DNA of 64,000 nt, from positions 1 through 64,000 of the forward strand of contig NZ_JAGGPQ010000002.1 in the NCBI RefSeq assembly GCF_018613675.1, written 5' to 3'. Of the stretch, positions 33,923 to 43,248 are shown piece after piece. The position numbers and the translations under genes are program-made. How positions within the stretch are numbered: position 1 is the stretch's first letter; every line of letters starts with the position of its first letter. The notes beneath the pieces are model-generated. The model worked only from the letters and a program-made list of their open reading frames with translations, searched no databases and was not told the origin of the DNA. The DNA is from Arthrobacter sp. ISL-85 (GTDB taxonomy: Bacteria > Actinomycetota > Actinomycetes > Actinomycetales > Micrococcaceae).

Positions 33923-33957
33923 AGGCGGGGCCGTGTTAACGCGGCCCCGCCTTCTTT
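33923..33957 (+). terminator. Rho-independent terminator after the RHH gene
   Basis: AGGCGGGGCCG (33923-33933) pairs with CGGCCCCGCCT (33942-33952) around an 8-base loop, followed by TCTTTGTG. Confidence 0.8.
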
Positions 33958-34012
33958 GTGTTGGGCGGTACAGTCCAACACAGGACGTGAACTTCGAAGA
34001 AACTGGGAATGA

Positions 34013-34468
34013 ATGAGCACCATGCTAGGACTGCAGTGTGAAAAAGAGCGCATGCTGTGGGCGCTGATGGACGGCGACACTCGCGGAACGGCGACCATGG
34101 TGTCGTCTGGAAGTAGGCCGCTGCCTAAGAAATCGCGTCAAGAAAAGCTCCATTGGATCTTTCGCGAAGTGACTGAAATGGTTCTGTCTCACTCCCCAGG
34201 AAGCATCCACCTTAATGAAGCTGAGGCTGGGCAGAGTATGAAGGCTTCTACTCTGGAGCGCGCACAGATGGACGGCGTCGTGCTCGCTGCAGCCGAACAA
34301 GCACAGCAAGAAGTTCTGACCTACAAGTGGCCAGGCTTGAGGAGCCGATACAAACTTGGCTCGAAAGACCTAATTCTTGATCATGTGGCCACACTGCAGG
34401 CATCTGCAGGAACGCCTAGAAGTAGGCTTATCCCTGTCATCGTCGCCATAGCTGAGCTGCCGGAGTGA
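34013..34468 (+). CDS. Small RNase H-like protein coupled to a Ser/Thr kinase
   Basis: 151 aa. The order of elements suggests an RNase H/RuvC-like fold: first strand MLGLQCEKERMLWALMDG, a second strand TATMVSSG, a helix EKLHWIFREVTEMVLSH, a strand-plus-acid SIHLNEAEAG, then a helix ERAQMDGVVLAAAEQAQQEV and a last strand. Several acidic residues could be catalytic (Asp20/22, Glu86/88 region), but no family is recognised with certainty. It overlaps the kinase gene by 4 bases (GTGA), so the two are one functional unit. It is adjacent to a type III restriction system. Confidence 0.65.
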   Translation: MSTMLGLQCEKERMLWALMDGDTRGTATMVSSGSRPLPKKSRQEKLHWIFREVTEMVLSHSPGSIHLNEAEAGQSMKASTLERAQMDGVVLAAAEQAQQEVLTYKWPGLRSRYKLGSKDLILDHVATLQASAGTPRSRLIPVIVAIAELPE

Positions 34469-35466
34469 CAACACTTGGCTCAGGAAGCTTCGGGGTCGTA
34501 AAGCTTGAAGAAGATGCTCTTACAGGACGTCAGTACGCGGTCAAGTACATCGACACGTCCAGGTCCCATGGCTTGGCTCAATACTTCGAACCAAAGGCAA
34601 TGGCGCTTGCCGAGCATGAAAACGTCGTAAAAGTTTTCCATGCGGATGTTGTAGCTGGCGAATTAATTATCCGGATGGAGTATCTTCCCGGAGGCACCGT
34701 CCAGGACAGATATCGCGGCCGTCCCGCACCCGTGCGGCAAGCGCTCCAGGTGGTCGAGGATGCGTGCCGGGGAGTTCACCACCTCCATTCGCAGGGATTG
34801 TTGCATCGAGATATCAAGCCGGCGAACCTTCTCTTTGCCGAGGGTGGTCAGGTGAAGGTTAGCGACTTCGGCCTTGCTGGTATGGCTGACGACCCCACGA
34901 CCCTCCAGGAGGGAGGCTATTTGCCGCTGCGGCCGCCTGAGTGCTGGGCGGATGATTCCTACATTGATAGTCCCCTTGGAGATGTATACGCCCTAGGTGG
35001 CACTGCCTACCGCCTCATCAACGGTGACGACATGCTGTACGGAGCGTTCCCCTTCGATGCGAGCTTTCCGGAGGCAGTGCTCGCGGGAAAATTCCCTGAC
35101 CGTAAGGCCTGGCAGCCGTACGTCCATCTGCCGCTAAGGCGCGCGATCGTTCGTGCCCTTCACGTGGACCCCATGAAGCGCTTCAACACTGCAGCAGATT
35201 TCCGCTTGGCACTTACGAAAGCTCAACCTCGTGTGTCTTGGGAGCTAGACGATCAGGGGGGTTGGATCGGCACAGGAACGGATTCCACTCGCTGGTCTGC
35301 CGGCATTGAGGAAACCAAGGGAACCCTCACTTTTTTCCTTCGCCGCGGAAAGAGCTACTCCACATTGAGGGAAGTGCGAGCAGCGCGCTTTACCGCACCC
35401 TCCCGCACCCAGACTGAAGCTCATGCACGCAGGGTGTTGCAGCGAGTTGCGCAGCACGGAGCTTAG
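34465..35466 (+). CDS. Serine/threonine protein kinase
   Basis: 333 aa. All key kinase residues are present: glycine loop GSGSFG at residues 5-10, Lys27 (YAVKYID), helix-C Glu42, HRDIKPANLL at 114-123 with catalytic Asp116, and DFG at 134-136. The start is only four residues before the glycine loop, unusually short, but the GTG overlap with the upstream gene supports it. After the kinase domain (about residue 245) comes an unrecognised 85-residue domain ending TQTEAHARRVLQRVAQHGA. No transmembrane segment, so cytoplasmic, unlike PknB types. Neighbours point to a defence role. Confidence 0.88.
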   Translation: MTTLGSGSFGVVKLEEDALTGRQYAVKYIDTSRSHGLAQYFEPKAMALAEHENVVKVFHADVVAGELIIRMEYLPGGTVQDRYRGRPAPVRQALQVVEDACRGVHHLHSQGLLHRDIKPANLLFAEGGQVKVSDFGLAGMADDPTTLQEGGYLPLRPPECWADDSYIDSPLGDVYALGGTAYRLINGDDMLYGAFPFDASFPEAVLAGKFPDRKAWQPYVHLPLRRAIVRALHVDPMKRFNTAADFRLALTKAQPRVSWELDDQGGWIGTGTDSTRWSAGIEETKGTLTFFLRRGKSYSTLREVRAARFTAPSRTQTEAHARRVLQRVAQHGA

Positions 35467-35553
35467 ATTGCCTCTATATGGCGCGCCGCAAACGCTTGTA
35501 ATCACGCGAGCCGCCTACCACCGCCGCACCCAGCCTCGCACTCACAGTGACTC

Positions 35554-38349
35554 CTAATACTTTCCAGCATGCTCCAAGTACAGCGCCTCGGGCCGCGCAT
35601 CCCGGTAGGACTCGACCGCGTCCTGCACGGTCTTATCCTTCAGGTTCAACGAGTAGAAGACGTCGTTGATCTTGATGATCGATTCAATGCGCTGGTAGTA
35701 CTCTCCTTGGTCTTTGGCGTACTTGGCCAGGCCCCGCAGCTTCGGGATGGAGTCGCTCAGGCTCTGCGCGTGAGGATCCAGGATGGAGGCCACTACGCCG
35801 TCGTCGGACTGGTGGAAAAAGACAAAGTCCGGTGTCAGGCCGCGGTGACGGCCACCCATCGTGTACGGAACCGTCAGCGCACCGGAGCCCGTCGAGGGGT
35901 TCCTATACCAGCCCAGGCAGTTGCCGTCCTGCAGCTCGGTGTCTAGAACGTGAATCTCCCACTCGTTGAGCTTCACCGGGTAGTCGCCAGTCGGTGACGA
36001 CAGGAGGTGCTTGGGCCAGACGACTTCGGCCACAGGGAAGGGCTTGTTTTCCACCAGCGAGATGACCGTGGGCTCCGGCTCGGTCGCCTCGGACCGTACC
36101 TCGTCAATCTGAGCCTTGAGAGCGGCAGGTGCCTTGTTAATCAGGGTCTGGTATTCCTTGAACCATTCAACGATGGTGGAATTAGCAACCTGTTCGAGCT
36201 TTTCCTTAATGCCCGGCTGGTGGGCTACGACTGCGACGGACATCATCATTGTGAAGGTGTCGCCGTCAGCTTCATAGCGCTCGTTGAGGTAAGCGTTGGC
36301 CATCGTGCGGCCTATACGCCGTTCCGCCTGAGCGAAAAGCTGCTCGACGCCCTTGCTGTCGATCTCGACCTCCTCGAGCTGGTCGACCTCCAGCACTGCG
36401 TTGCCGTCAAAGAGAGTCGTCACCTCATTCTCGATGAAGAAGTGGGCTAGCTTGTCAGCCTGCTCTTGGAACTTCTCGCTGGCGTCGAGTTGCAGCCTCG
36501 TCTCCCGGAGCACCTGGAGAAGGCGTTCGTTGGCAATCTTCGACGCCCCCTGGAGGATAGCGTTCTTGCCACCGCCGGTGAGCAATGTAGCGAAGTTCTT
36601 GAGTCGGTCAACCTGCGTCCGGTACTGCACACCGGGGATAACGTAGGAGGGCAACTCGAGGAGCTTCCCGAACACACTCGCATCGATCATCGGGTTGAGC
36701 GCCAGCCGGACATTCTCCTGCGTGATGACGCTGACCCCAGTAGGCCCAGGCCCGTCCGCAAGCTCCTGCTCCTCGACGATGATCAGTTCCTCTTCGGGTC
36801 CCGGACGCGCCGGCTCAGCCTCAGGGGCTGACAGCTGGTCTGTGTCGTCACTAAAGAGCCTGGCATCGTCTCGCTCTGCCTCACGACGGCGGATCAATTC
36901 GTCACGGAGGCCGGTGTTAAAGGTCGTCGCACGCTTGGCCACGGTGCTGCCGGCCAGCGTCATCTCAGTCGAGGGAATAGCGGGGACAAGCTCCGGCAGC
37001 GTGTCCCTGTCCATCGTTTCCGGATGGACCCACTCCTGGCGGAAGCTGTCGTCGCCGAGCTTGAGCCGGTCGGCGATCTTCTTCACGCCCGCCTTATTGA
37101 ACCGGGGCAGGAAGCAATGCACGTAGTTGAGGGCTTCATTTTGTTCCACGCGCCGGGCGAGGGGCGTCCGGATCATCCTACCGATGATCTGCGTAATGGC
37201 GTCTTCTTCTTCGACTACACGGTAGGACAGCAGCACCTCGGCGCGGGGGCAGTCCCACCCTGTGGTGATGGCCTGCTTACAGAGAACCACCCGGATATCG
37301 AGGTCGTCTTGGATATCCTCCGGGTTCGAGTACGGAATTGCGTAAGCGCCGACTTTGAGAACACTGTGCTCACCAAAGGTGTGACAGATGTTGTGGGTCT
37401 TTAGACCGGGCCAGGACTCCATAACGACGCCGATGATCGATGACAGTTCTTCGTTGGACGGCGTGTTACCCACTTGAATGACCAGTGCCGGCAGTACCAG
37501 CGGCTCGTTATTCTGAGCTGAGTATGTTGCCCAATCATGCTCGTATCGACGAACGGTCGATACGGCGTGACGAAGCAGGGCCGATTCATTGAAGTTGGCA
37601 GCGATCTGCTGCGGCGAAGCCAGCACAAGCCCGTCCTTGAGAAGGCCAGAGGCCTGCACCTGGTCGACGCCAATGCGCGTGGCACGGACACGGCGCTTCA
37701 TCGTGTCCATCGCCTTTTCGAACCTCTTCGGGGTGGCAGTGATCCCGACGATGACCGGCGCTGGCGGACGGCCGGTCTTCGCTCCGCCGATGACGCGCGA
37801 CACGATGGTGTCTCGGGATCGCTCCGTCTTCATGCCGACGTGCGCCTCGTCGATCATGATTACTAGCTTGTCGGGCCGCATGTCGATCGTGTTCGTCAGC
37901 GTGGACCAGAAGGAATACTCGCGCAGGTCACCGCCACCCTCTTTGGACAGTCGAGCGCTCGAGTTAAGCTTCTGGACGTTGAGGAAGTAGACCTTGCCTG
38001 GATCGAGCACTTTCTGGTCGAAGCTCGACTCGATGATCTCGATCGTGCCGTGCGAAATCTTGTCCGAGGCGGTCAAGAACTTGCGGGCGGTCTGTTCGTT
38101 CAGCGACGGATCATCGGAGATCCAGAGAAACGTCCAGTCAGGTTTGGGAGTGAAGTCGTCGGCACCAAAGAGGGCCGCTTCAATGACAGCCGAGGCGATG
38201 ACCGTCTTGCCTGATCCTGTCGGCGCAGTCAACTGCACGGCCGTGACGCGTTCGCCAGCGGTTTCTACATAGCGTTCCAGAGCCTCACTTATATCTTCGA
38301 GTACATCGCGTTTGGCAACAGCTTGGTAGCCGCGGAGCTTGAATTTCAT
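35554..38349 (-). CDS. res: Type III restriction enzyme, Res subunit (helicase/endonuclease)
   Basis: 931 aa. Superfamily 2 helicase motifs are clear: Walker A APTGSGKT at residues 42-49 and DEAH at 167-170; IGRMIRTPLARRV is motif VI. A C-terminal PD-(D/E)xK nuclease appears as TPDFVFF...VVASILDPHA. Res translocates after recognising two inversely oriented unmethylated sites and cuts together with Mod. It lies 8 bases after the mod gene in the same operon. The C-terminal nuclease has Asp-Pro-His where Lys is usual, as in several type III Res proteins. Confidence 0.93.
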   Translation of the reverse strand: MKFKLRGYQAVAKRDVLEDISEALERYVETAGERVTAVQLTAPTGSGKTVIASAVIEAALFGADDFTPKPDWTFLWISDDPSLNEQTARKFLTASDKISHGTIEIIESSFDQKVLDPGKVYFLNVQKLNSSARLSKEGGGDLREYSFWSTLTNTIDMRPDKLVIMIDEAHVGMKTERSRDTIVSRVIGGAKTGRPPAPVIVGITATPKRFEKAMDTMKRRVRATRIGVDQVQASGLLKDGLVLASPQQIAANFNESALLRHAVSTVRRYEHDWATYSAQNNEPLVLPALVIQVGNTPSNEELSSIIGVVMESWPGLKTHNICHTFGEHSVLKVGAYAIPYSNPEDIQDDLDIRVVLCKQAITTGWDCPRAEVLLSYRVVEEEDAITQIIGRMIRTPLARRVEQNEALNYVHCFLPRFNKAGVKKIADRLKLGDDSFRQEWVHPETMDRDTLPELVPAIPSTEMTLAGSTVAKRATTFNTGLRDELIRRREAERDDARLFSDDTDQLSAPEAEPARPGPEEELIIVEEQELADGPGPTGVSVITQENVRLALNPMIDASVFGKLLELPSYVIPGVQYRTQVDRLKNFATLLTGGGKNAILQGASKIANERLLQVLRETRLQLDASEKFQEQADKLAHFFIENEVTTLFDGNAVLEVDQLEEVEIDSKGVEQLFAQAERRIGRTMANAYLNERYEADGDTFTMMMSVAVVAHQPGIKEKLEQVANSTIVEWFKEYQTLINKAPAALKAQIDEVRSEATEPEPTVISLVENKPFPVAEVVWPKHLLSSPTGDYPVKLNEWEIHVLDTELQDGNCLGWYRNPSTGSGALTVPYTMGGRHRGLTPDFVFFHQSDDGVVASILDPHAQSLSDSIPKLRGLAKYAKDQGEYYQRIESIIKINDVFYSLNLKDKTVQDAVESYRDARPEALYLEHAGKY

Positions 38350-38357
38350 AGAGACGC

Positions 38358-40457
38358 TTAGCCTTGCCTGGTGTTGATCTCGAACGACTGCAGGTAATCC
38401 GCGTAGAGCCTTACCGAGTCGATGCCCTGGTTGATCTGAACGTTGATGGCCTCAAACTCGGCCTGCGAATCGGTAACGATGAAGACGCAGCGAACATCAT
38501 CGCGCGCATTGACCGCGTTTACGAATGGTTCCCATTGGTCGATGTCGGTCAGAACGCCGTAGAAACTATCTTTGGGCAGTGACCACCCTTCTTCGGGAAG
38601 GTCGTCTATGCGCGTCCCCTCGGCACCGGCTCGCATCCACAAAAGAGGTGCGATGGCATGAAACTTCCTCCCGAGCCGGATCAGGTGATTGTCCTCATAG
38701 GTCAGCTTAAAGAACTCCATGTTTTCCTCGAAACCGTCAGCCACCGGGAACGGGTCGACAAATCGGTAGTCACCTTTCACGGGCACTCCATCCGTCGTCC
38801 TACCCGTGATAGCCGCCTGGAGCCGTGGCATAGTGATGTGCTCGCAGATGCCGAGCGCTTCCCAGCGGGCATCGCCGGGGCGTAGCCCTTCTGCACGCAA
38901 TCCCGCCTGCTCTTCAGCCGACACTTCGTTGTTGGTGATGCTGATGCTCCGCCGGCGGCCACCATCCTGCCGGTTCAGCCGCATAACGGCATGAGCGGTG
39001 GTGCCGGAGCCTGCAAAGAAATCGAGCACCACACCGTCCTTCTTGCCCCCGAGAGCAACACGAAGTGAGTCTTCGACTGCATAAAGAGATTTAGGAAACG
39101 GAAAGGCCCTGCCTTCTACAAACCGCTTGAGCAGGTTACTGCCGTGCTCCCCTGCGGTATGCCGTGACATGTTCCAGACCGTCTTCGGCGTGCGCCTTGT
39201 CGAAACAAGCTCTTGGAGGATGACCGAACCGTCCTCCCGGCGCCCGGTCACTTCGATGTCTCCGGTTTCTATCCGGCGGATCTGAGCCTTCCCGAGGTAG
39301 AGGACCGACCACCTGTCCAACTTCGAGTCATACGCGCCGAGCCGTGCATGCCCGGCAGCCAGAAGCGCTCGAATGTAATCTGCTGATGCACGCCAACGGC
39401 CCTCTTGACCGTCCGTTTTCAACGGCCAAACGGTAACCAGCCCCTTAGCCGCCTGGACGTCGTCACGGTTTGCATCGATCGGCAGGGGGGGCCCAACGTC
39501 GACGATCCTCTTTGTCTCTGGGTCAACGAATATTGGGTAGAACAGGTTGGGACGGTCCTGTCGCCGAGAGTTGGCGCCCCCTCGCAGCAGCCACTCCCAG
39601 CGGACATCCTTCCGAACAGGCGCCATGTCCTCACCACCAAGGAGATCTTCCGAGACGAGCCCGGGACCTGCTTGCCCGAAGAAGAGGAAAAAAGCGTACT
39701 CCTCGACGCGTGACATCTCCTGACCACGTGCAGATCCGTTTGGGTTGATGACGATCGTCACCATTTGGCGTCTAGCTTCAGGGAAGACCTTGTCCAGTAG
39801 GAGGCCTAGGCGGTGGACTTCCTTCTCGTCAATAGTGACTACGAGCGTGGCATCAGCGGGGTTCAGGAGTCGCTTCGCAAGCTTGAGCCTACGCTCCATG
39901 AAAGCGAGCCATTTGGAGTGCCGATACTGATCATCACCATCGACGTAGTCGTTGTTGTACTTCCAGTCCCGTGACCCTGTGTTGTACGGCGGGTCAATGT
40001 AAATTGCGTCCACCTTACCCTCATGGGTGTACATCAGGGTTTGAAGCGCATGGTAGTTCTCGGCATTGATGACTGTATGAAATGGTTTGTCATCGCCCCG
40101 AGTGACAGCACCGACGGACTCAAGACCGGGATAGATTGGGTCGCCAAATTCACGAATGACGACAAGCTCACCAATGGAAGCAGTCCCACGTTCGGCGGTA
40201 TCGCCCATTCTTACGATGGTGGCCACACCGTCGACCAACCTTAGTACGGTCCATATACCGGGTGTCGATCCGTCCTTGTAGGCAACCTTGCCGCCTCGAC
40301 TGATCTCAAACCCAGGAAGCGTTACCGTTTCTGGGCGGTGCTCTTCAAAAACGAGGCCAAAGCTTGTCTTGGCCGTCAACTTATTAACCTGGTCCTGGAT
40401 CTCACTCCTCAGCTTTGGATCTGAAATCCTACCGATCAGCGTGTCGAGGTGTGCCAC
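38358..40457 (-). CDS. mod: Type III DNA methyltransferase, Mod subunit
   Basis: 699 aa adenine N6-methyltransferase and site-recognition subunit. The catalytic motif IV IDPPYNTGS starts at residue 154 (DPPY 155-158) and the S-adenosylmethionine motif I FFAGSGTTAH follows near residue 475, the beta-class order of type III Mod proteins. The region in between holds the target-recognition domain. It is the first gene of the mod-res operon. No frameshift or phase-variable simple repeat is seen, so it appears constitutively active. Confidence 0.94.
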   Translation of the reverse strand: MAHLDTLIGRISDPKLRSEIQDQVNKLTAKTSFGLVFEEHRPETVTLPGFEISRGGKVAYKDGSTPGIWTVLRLVDGVATIVRMGDTAERGTASIGELVVIREFGDPIYPGLESVGAVTRGDDKPFHTVINAENYHALQTLMYTHEGKVDAIYIDPPYNTGSRDWKYNNDYVDGDDQYRHSKWLAFMERRLKLAKRLLNPADATLVVTIDEKEVHRLGLLLDKVFPEARRQMVTIVINPNGSARGQEMSRVEEYAFFLFFGQAGPGLVSEDLLGGEDMAPVRKDVRWEWLLRGGANSRRQDRPNLFYPIFVDPETKRIVDVGPPLPIDANRDDVQAAKGLVTVWPLKTDGQEGRWRASADYIRALLAAGHARLGAYDSKLDRWSVLYLGKAQIRRIETGDIEVTGRREDGSVILQELVSTRRTPKTVWNMSRHTAGEHGSNLLKRFVEGRAFPFPKSLYAVEDSLRVALGGKKDGVVLDFFAGSGTTAHAVMRLNRQDGGRRRSISITNNEVSAEEQAGLRAEGLRPGDARWEALGICEHITMPRLQAAITGRTTDGVPVKGDYRFVDPFPVADGFEENMEFFKLTYEDNHLIRLGRKFHAIAPLLWMRAGAEGTRIDDLPEEGWSLPKDSFYGVLTDIDQWEPFVNAVNARDDVRCVFIVTDSQAEFEAINVQINQGIDSVRLYADYLQSFEINTRQG

Positions 40458-40551
40458 CCATGCTCCTTGAATCTCGGGCCGCGCTGCCCTATTAGGCCTG
40501 CGCGGGCGTACCTGACTTTACCCGTGGCCCGCTGCCGGTCCGGCCTCGGAC

Positions 40552-41154
40552 TCACCTGCCGCCTGAGGCCGCTGTAGTTATGACTTCTTGGGCCTCCCTC
40601 CGGCTAAGGGCCCGAGTTAGCGATGAGACGCTGACGCTGAGTATCTGGGCAATCTCTTTCAGAGTTTTTCCTTGGCTGCGCAGCTGCCGTGCCGCCTCTG
40701 TCTTAGAAGGAGTCATCGTTCGAGGGCGGCCGCCCAGTCGGCCACGTGCCCTTGCTGCGGCCAGGCCGGCCTTTGTCCGCTCAGAAAGCCGAGACCGTTC
40801 GTACTCGGCAAGAGACGCAAACATGTCAAAGATCAGCTTGCCGTGTGCGCTGGTGGTATCCAGCCACGGTTCAGCCAGCGAACGGAACCCAATCCCCCGT
40901 TGTCCCAGCACCGTCACGATGTCAGCCAGGTCGGCCGTGCTGCGGCCCAGCCTAGTCAAGTCCGCCACCGTCAAGACATTGCCAGGCTGTAGGTAGTCCA
41001 GGCATTCCTTCCAGCGCGCCCTCAGTTGCGTGGCCCCGGAGGCGTACTCCTGAAATACGCGCACGGCTCCGGCGGCCACGAGCGCATCCACTTGGGAGTC
41101 CAAAGATTGCCCCCGGGTGCTGACCCTTGCATAACCAATCACGTTGCCGCCCAC
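40552..41154 (-). CDS. Serine recombinase (resolvase/invertase family)
   Basis: 200 aa. The catalytic Ser is in VIGYARVSTRGQSLDSQVDA; LTRLGRSTADLADIV, GIGFRSL and AEYERSRLSERTKAGLA complete the resolvase domain, and a C-terminal helix-turn-helix (KTLKEIAQILSVSVSSLTRAL) follows. GTG at 41154 is chosen as start because GGAGG lies 9 bases upstream; the frame also opens at ATG 41193. Directly upstream is one of the ~75 bp inverted repeats, so this gene probably belongs to a Tn3-like element extending to the left. Confidence 0.9.
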   Translation of the reverse strand: MGGNVIGYARVSTRGQSLDSQVDALVAAGAVRVFQEYASGATQLRARWKECLDYLQPGNVLTVADLTRLGRSTADLADIVTVLGQRGIGFRSLAEPWLDTTSAHGKLIFDMFASLAEYERSRLSERTKAGLAAARARGRLGGRPRTMTPSKTEAARQLRSQGKTLKEIAQILSVSVSSLTRALSRREAQEVITTAASGGR

Positions 41155-41197
41155 GTCAAAAAGCCTCCACTTTAGGTTTTGACAAGCTTTCATTTCG

Positions 41198-41275
41198 GAA
41201 ACCAGTTTTGACCACCATAAGTGTGACTTTCGGCGGTGAATGGCGGTGTTCTGTGATCGCTAAATGTCGCACCCC
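41198..41275 (-). repeat. ~75-bp inverted repeat, copy A (Tn3-like end)
   Basis: Read on the minus strand it begins GGGGTGCGACATTTAGCG and continues through ACCGCCATTCACCGCC, AGTCACA and GTTTCCG. The copy at 49871-49945 (plus strand) has the same order with GCGACATTTAGCG, ACCGCCATTTACCGCC, AGTCACA and GTTTCCG. A GGGG terminus is typical of Tn3-family ends. Confidence 0.65.
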
Positions 41276-41398
41276 TGGGTGTCCAACTGGCTCATATGGC
41301 TAGGGATCCGAGACGGGAAGGTTCCGAGACGCGCGGGCGGGGTGGTCCGTGCGGTAGCGGCCACAGGCGGGAGCGATTGAGAAGAGTGTGGGCCCGAA

Positions 41399-42115
41399 CT
41401 ACGGGACTTGGATGCCGGCTTCGCGCGGTTGGATTTTTCCGCCGAGCGTGGCTGAGAGTGTGGCGGCGCGTTCGAGCAGGACGTCTTTGATTTCTTCTGC
41501 GCGGGCGTGGTCCATGCGGCTTTTGGCTCCTACGGCTCCGAGGGCTCCTGCGAACTCGCTGCCGATGCCGTAAACGGGTACCGCCACGGCTGTGGTCTGT
41601 GGATCACGCTCGCCCATGGAGATGTAGTACCCGGCCTTTCGGATGCCTTCGTAGAATTCGCCGGTTCCGGTGGTGAAAGCCGTGAGGACGTGGCCGCCCG
41701 CACCGCGATCAAGGGGGAGTGCCACACCTTCTTCCTGGTGGTGGCGGATGCTTTGGCTTGATTCGTGGCGGTAAAGGCAGATGCGCCTGTCTCCTTCCCG
41801 GATGTAGTAGACGGCCGTTTCCTCGGTCATTTGTGCGACGTCGGCCAGGACAGGGCGGACGTAGTCGGCGAGTTTGAAGCTACGTTCGTAGAGGGATCCC
41901 AGGCGCCAGAGGGTGGCGCCAAGCCGGAACTGTCCGTCGGTGTCCCGAGTGAGGTAGCCGTTGCGCTGCAGGGATCCGGCCAGTCGGAGGATCGTGCTGC
42001 GGTACATCCCGGTGCGCTCTGCGAGTTGGGCCAGCGATAGCATCGCTGAGCCGTCATTGAAGCAGTCCAGGAGCGCCAGGGCCCTTTCAACTGCTTCTAC
42101 TTTTTGTTCCGCCAT
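41399..42115 (-). CDS. IclR family transcriptional regulator
   Basis: 238 aa. The winged helix spans residues 8-65 (VERALALLDCFNDGSAMLSL, then AQLAERTGMYRSTILRLAGS), and the C-terminal effector domain carries CLYRHESSQSIRHHQEEG and PLDRGAGGHVLTAF. AAAGGC lies before the ATG. It is divergent from the HMG-CoA-lyase-like operon and probably controls it, binding near 42229-42246. Two further bases of evidence: a palindromic site in the gap and co-location with the transport genes. Confidence 0.91.
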   Translation of the reverse strand: MAEQKVEAVERALALLDCFNDGSAMLSLAQLAERTGMYRSTILRLAGSLQRNGYLTRDTDGQFRLGATLWRLGSLYERSFKLADYVRPVLADVAQMTEETAVYYIREGDRRICLYRHESSQSIRHHQEEGVALPLDRGAGGHVLTAFTTGTGEFYEGIRKAGYYISMGERDPQTTAVAVPVYGIGSEFAGALGAVGAKSRMDHARAEEIKDVLLERAATLSATLGGKIQPREAGIQVP

Positions 42116-42228
42116 GGGATTGCCTTTCGATCCTGCCTGTCTTTGATCCTATGCGGATATTCACTCCACAGTCCGGCACTTGACCTCTCGCTGTGATCGT
42201 CCTTACACTTTCTATCAGACGCACTACC

Positions 42229-42246
42229 GTTCTGTACAGTAGAAAC
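42229..42246. promoter_or_regulatory. IclR-type operator-like palindrome
   Basis: GTTCTGTACAGTAGAAAC with the core CTGTACAG, in the divergent promoter region between the IclR gene and the lyase operon. It resembles GTTCTACAGTGAAAAC at 13743-13758 in the other IclR cluster. Confidence 0.45.
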
Positions 42247-42297
42247 CTCCTCGGAGGGGTGGTGTTCCCCGATCAACGAAGCCCTGGGAGGCATTTC

Positions 42298-43248
42298 ATG
42301 AGCAGAACCTCGGACATCGACATCCTCGTGAGCGAAGTCGGTCCTCGGGACGGGCTTCAAAGCGTGGACCGCACCATGCCCACCAACGTGAAGACCAAGT
42401 GGATTGACGCCCTGGCAGGTGCCGGGCTGCGGGAGATCGAGGTCGGGTCCTTCGTATCGCCCAAGCGACTGCCGCAGATGGCAGACACCGGCGACGTGGT
42501 CCGGCACGCGATTACCATCGACAACCTGAATGTCCTCGCCCTTGTCCCCAACCTCCGCGGGGCCGAGGCCGCCGTCTCGGCCGGAACGCACGCACTGACG
42601 ATGCCCGTCTCGGCGTCCCGGATGCATAGCCAGGCCAACATCGGCAAGACCCCGGAGGAAGCGGTAGCCGAAGTTTCCAAGGTGGACGCATTGCGCAGAA
42701 ACAGCGCGGGGCAGGCAGTGACGCTTGAGGTTGGAGTTTCCACCGCCTTTGGCTGCACCATGGAAGGACCGGTGTCAGAGGACTGGGTATTAAGGCTCGC
42801 CGTCAGCTGCGCCGAGGCCGGCGCGGACAGCGTGGGCCTGTCCGACACCACCGGGTACGGGAACCCGGCGCAGGTCAAGAGGCTGTTCACCCGCCTCCAC
42901 GCCGAGCTGGGCGAAAAGGCCGGCGGCGCGCACCTGCACAACACGAGGGGCCAAGGCTTGGCCAACGTGGTCGCAGCCCTTGACGCCGGTGTGACGACCT
43001 TCGATTCCTCCCTCGGCGGCCTCGGCGGATGCCCCTACGCTCCCGGCGCCAGCGGAAACATCGTCACCGAGGACCTGGTCTACCTGCTGGAATCAATGGG
43101 ACTCCGGACAGGCATCGACATCGAAGCGCTCATCGCCGCTCGCCCGATCATCCTCGAGGGCCTCCCGGGAGAGGCGATCTACGGCAGCGTCCCCGACGCG
43201 GGCCTGCAGTTGGGCTTCGTCTACGCCGGCCAGGAGGTGACAGCGTGA
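42298..43248 (+). CDS. Hydroxymethylglutaryl-CoA lyase-like enzyme
   Basis: 316 aa TIM-barrel lyase of the HMGL/DRE family. The start region has the metal and base signature VSEVGPRDGLQ; VGSFVSPKRLPQMADT, VGLSDTTGYGNP and the metal-binding HLHNTRGQGLANVVA (first H as the His-x-His pair) follow, and the flexible loop Cys is in GGLGGCPYAPGASGN. Known members cleave HMG-CoA to acetoacetate and acetyl-CoA; close relatives cleave citramalyl- or other branched hydroxyacyl-CoAs. The start at 42298 has GGGAGGC upstream. The CoA transferase follows with a 4-base overlap. Confidence 0.9.
   Translation: MSRTSDIDILVSEVGPRDGLQSVDRTMPTNVKTKWIDALAGAGLREIEVGSFVSPKRLPQMADTGDVVRHAITIDNLNVLALVPNLRGAEAAVSAGTHALTMPVSASRMHSQANIGKTPEEAVAEVSKVDALRRNSAGQAVTLEVGVSTAFGCTMEGPVSEDWVLRLAVSCAEAGADSVGLSDTTGYGNPAQVKRLFTRLHAELGEKAGGAHLHNTRGQGLANVVAALDAGVTTFDSSLGGLGGCPYAPGASGNIVTEDLVYLLESMGLRTGIDIEALIAARPIILEGLPGEAIYGSVPDAGLQLGFVYAGQEVTA

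Noticed and set aside
41296..41490. 64-codon plus-strand frame beside repeat copy A
   Set aside because: Arg/Gly-rich, overlaps the IclR gene's 3' end, no ribosome site.
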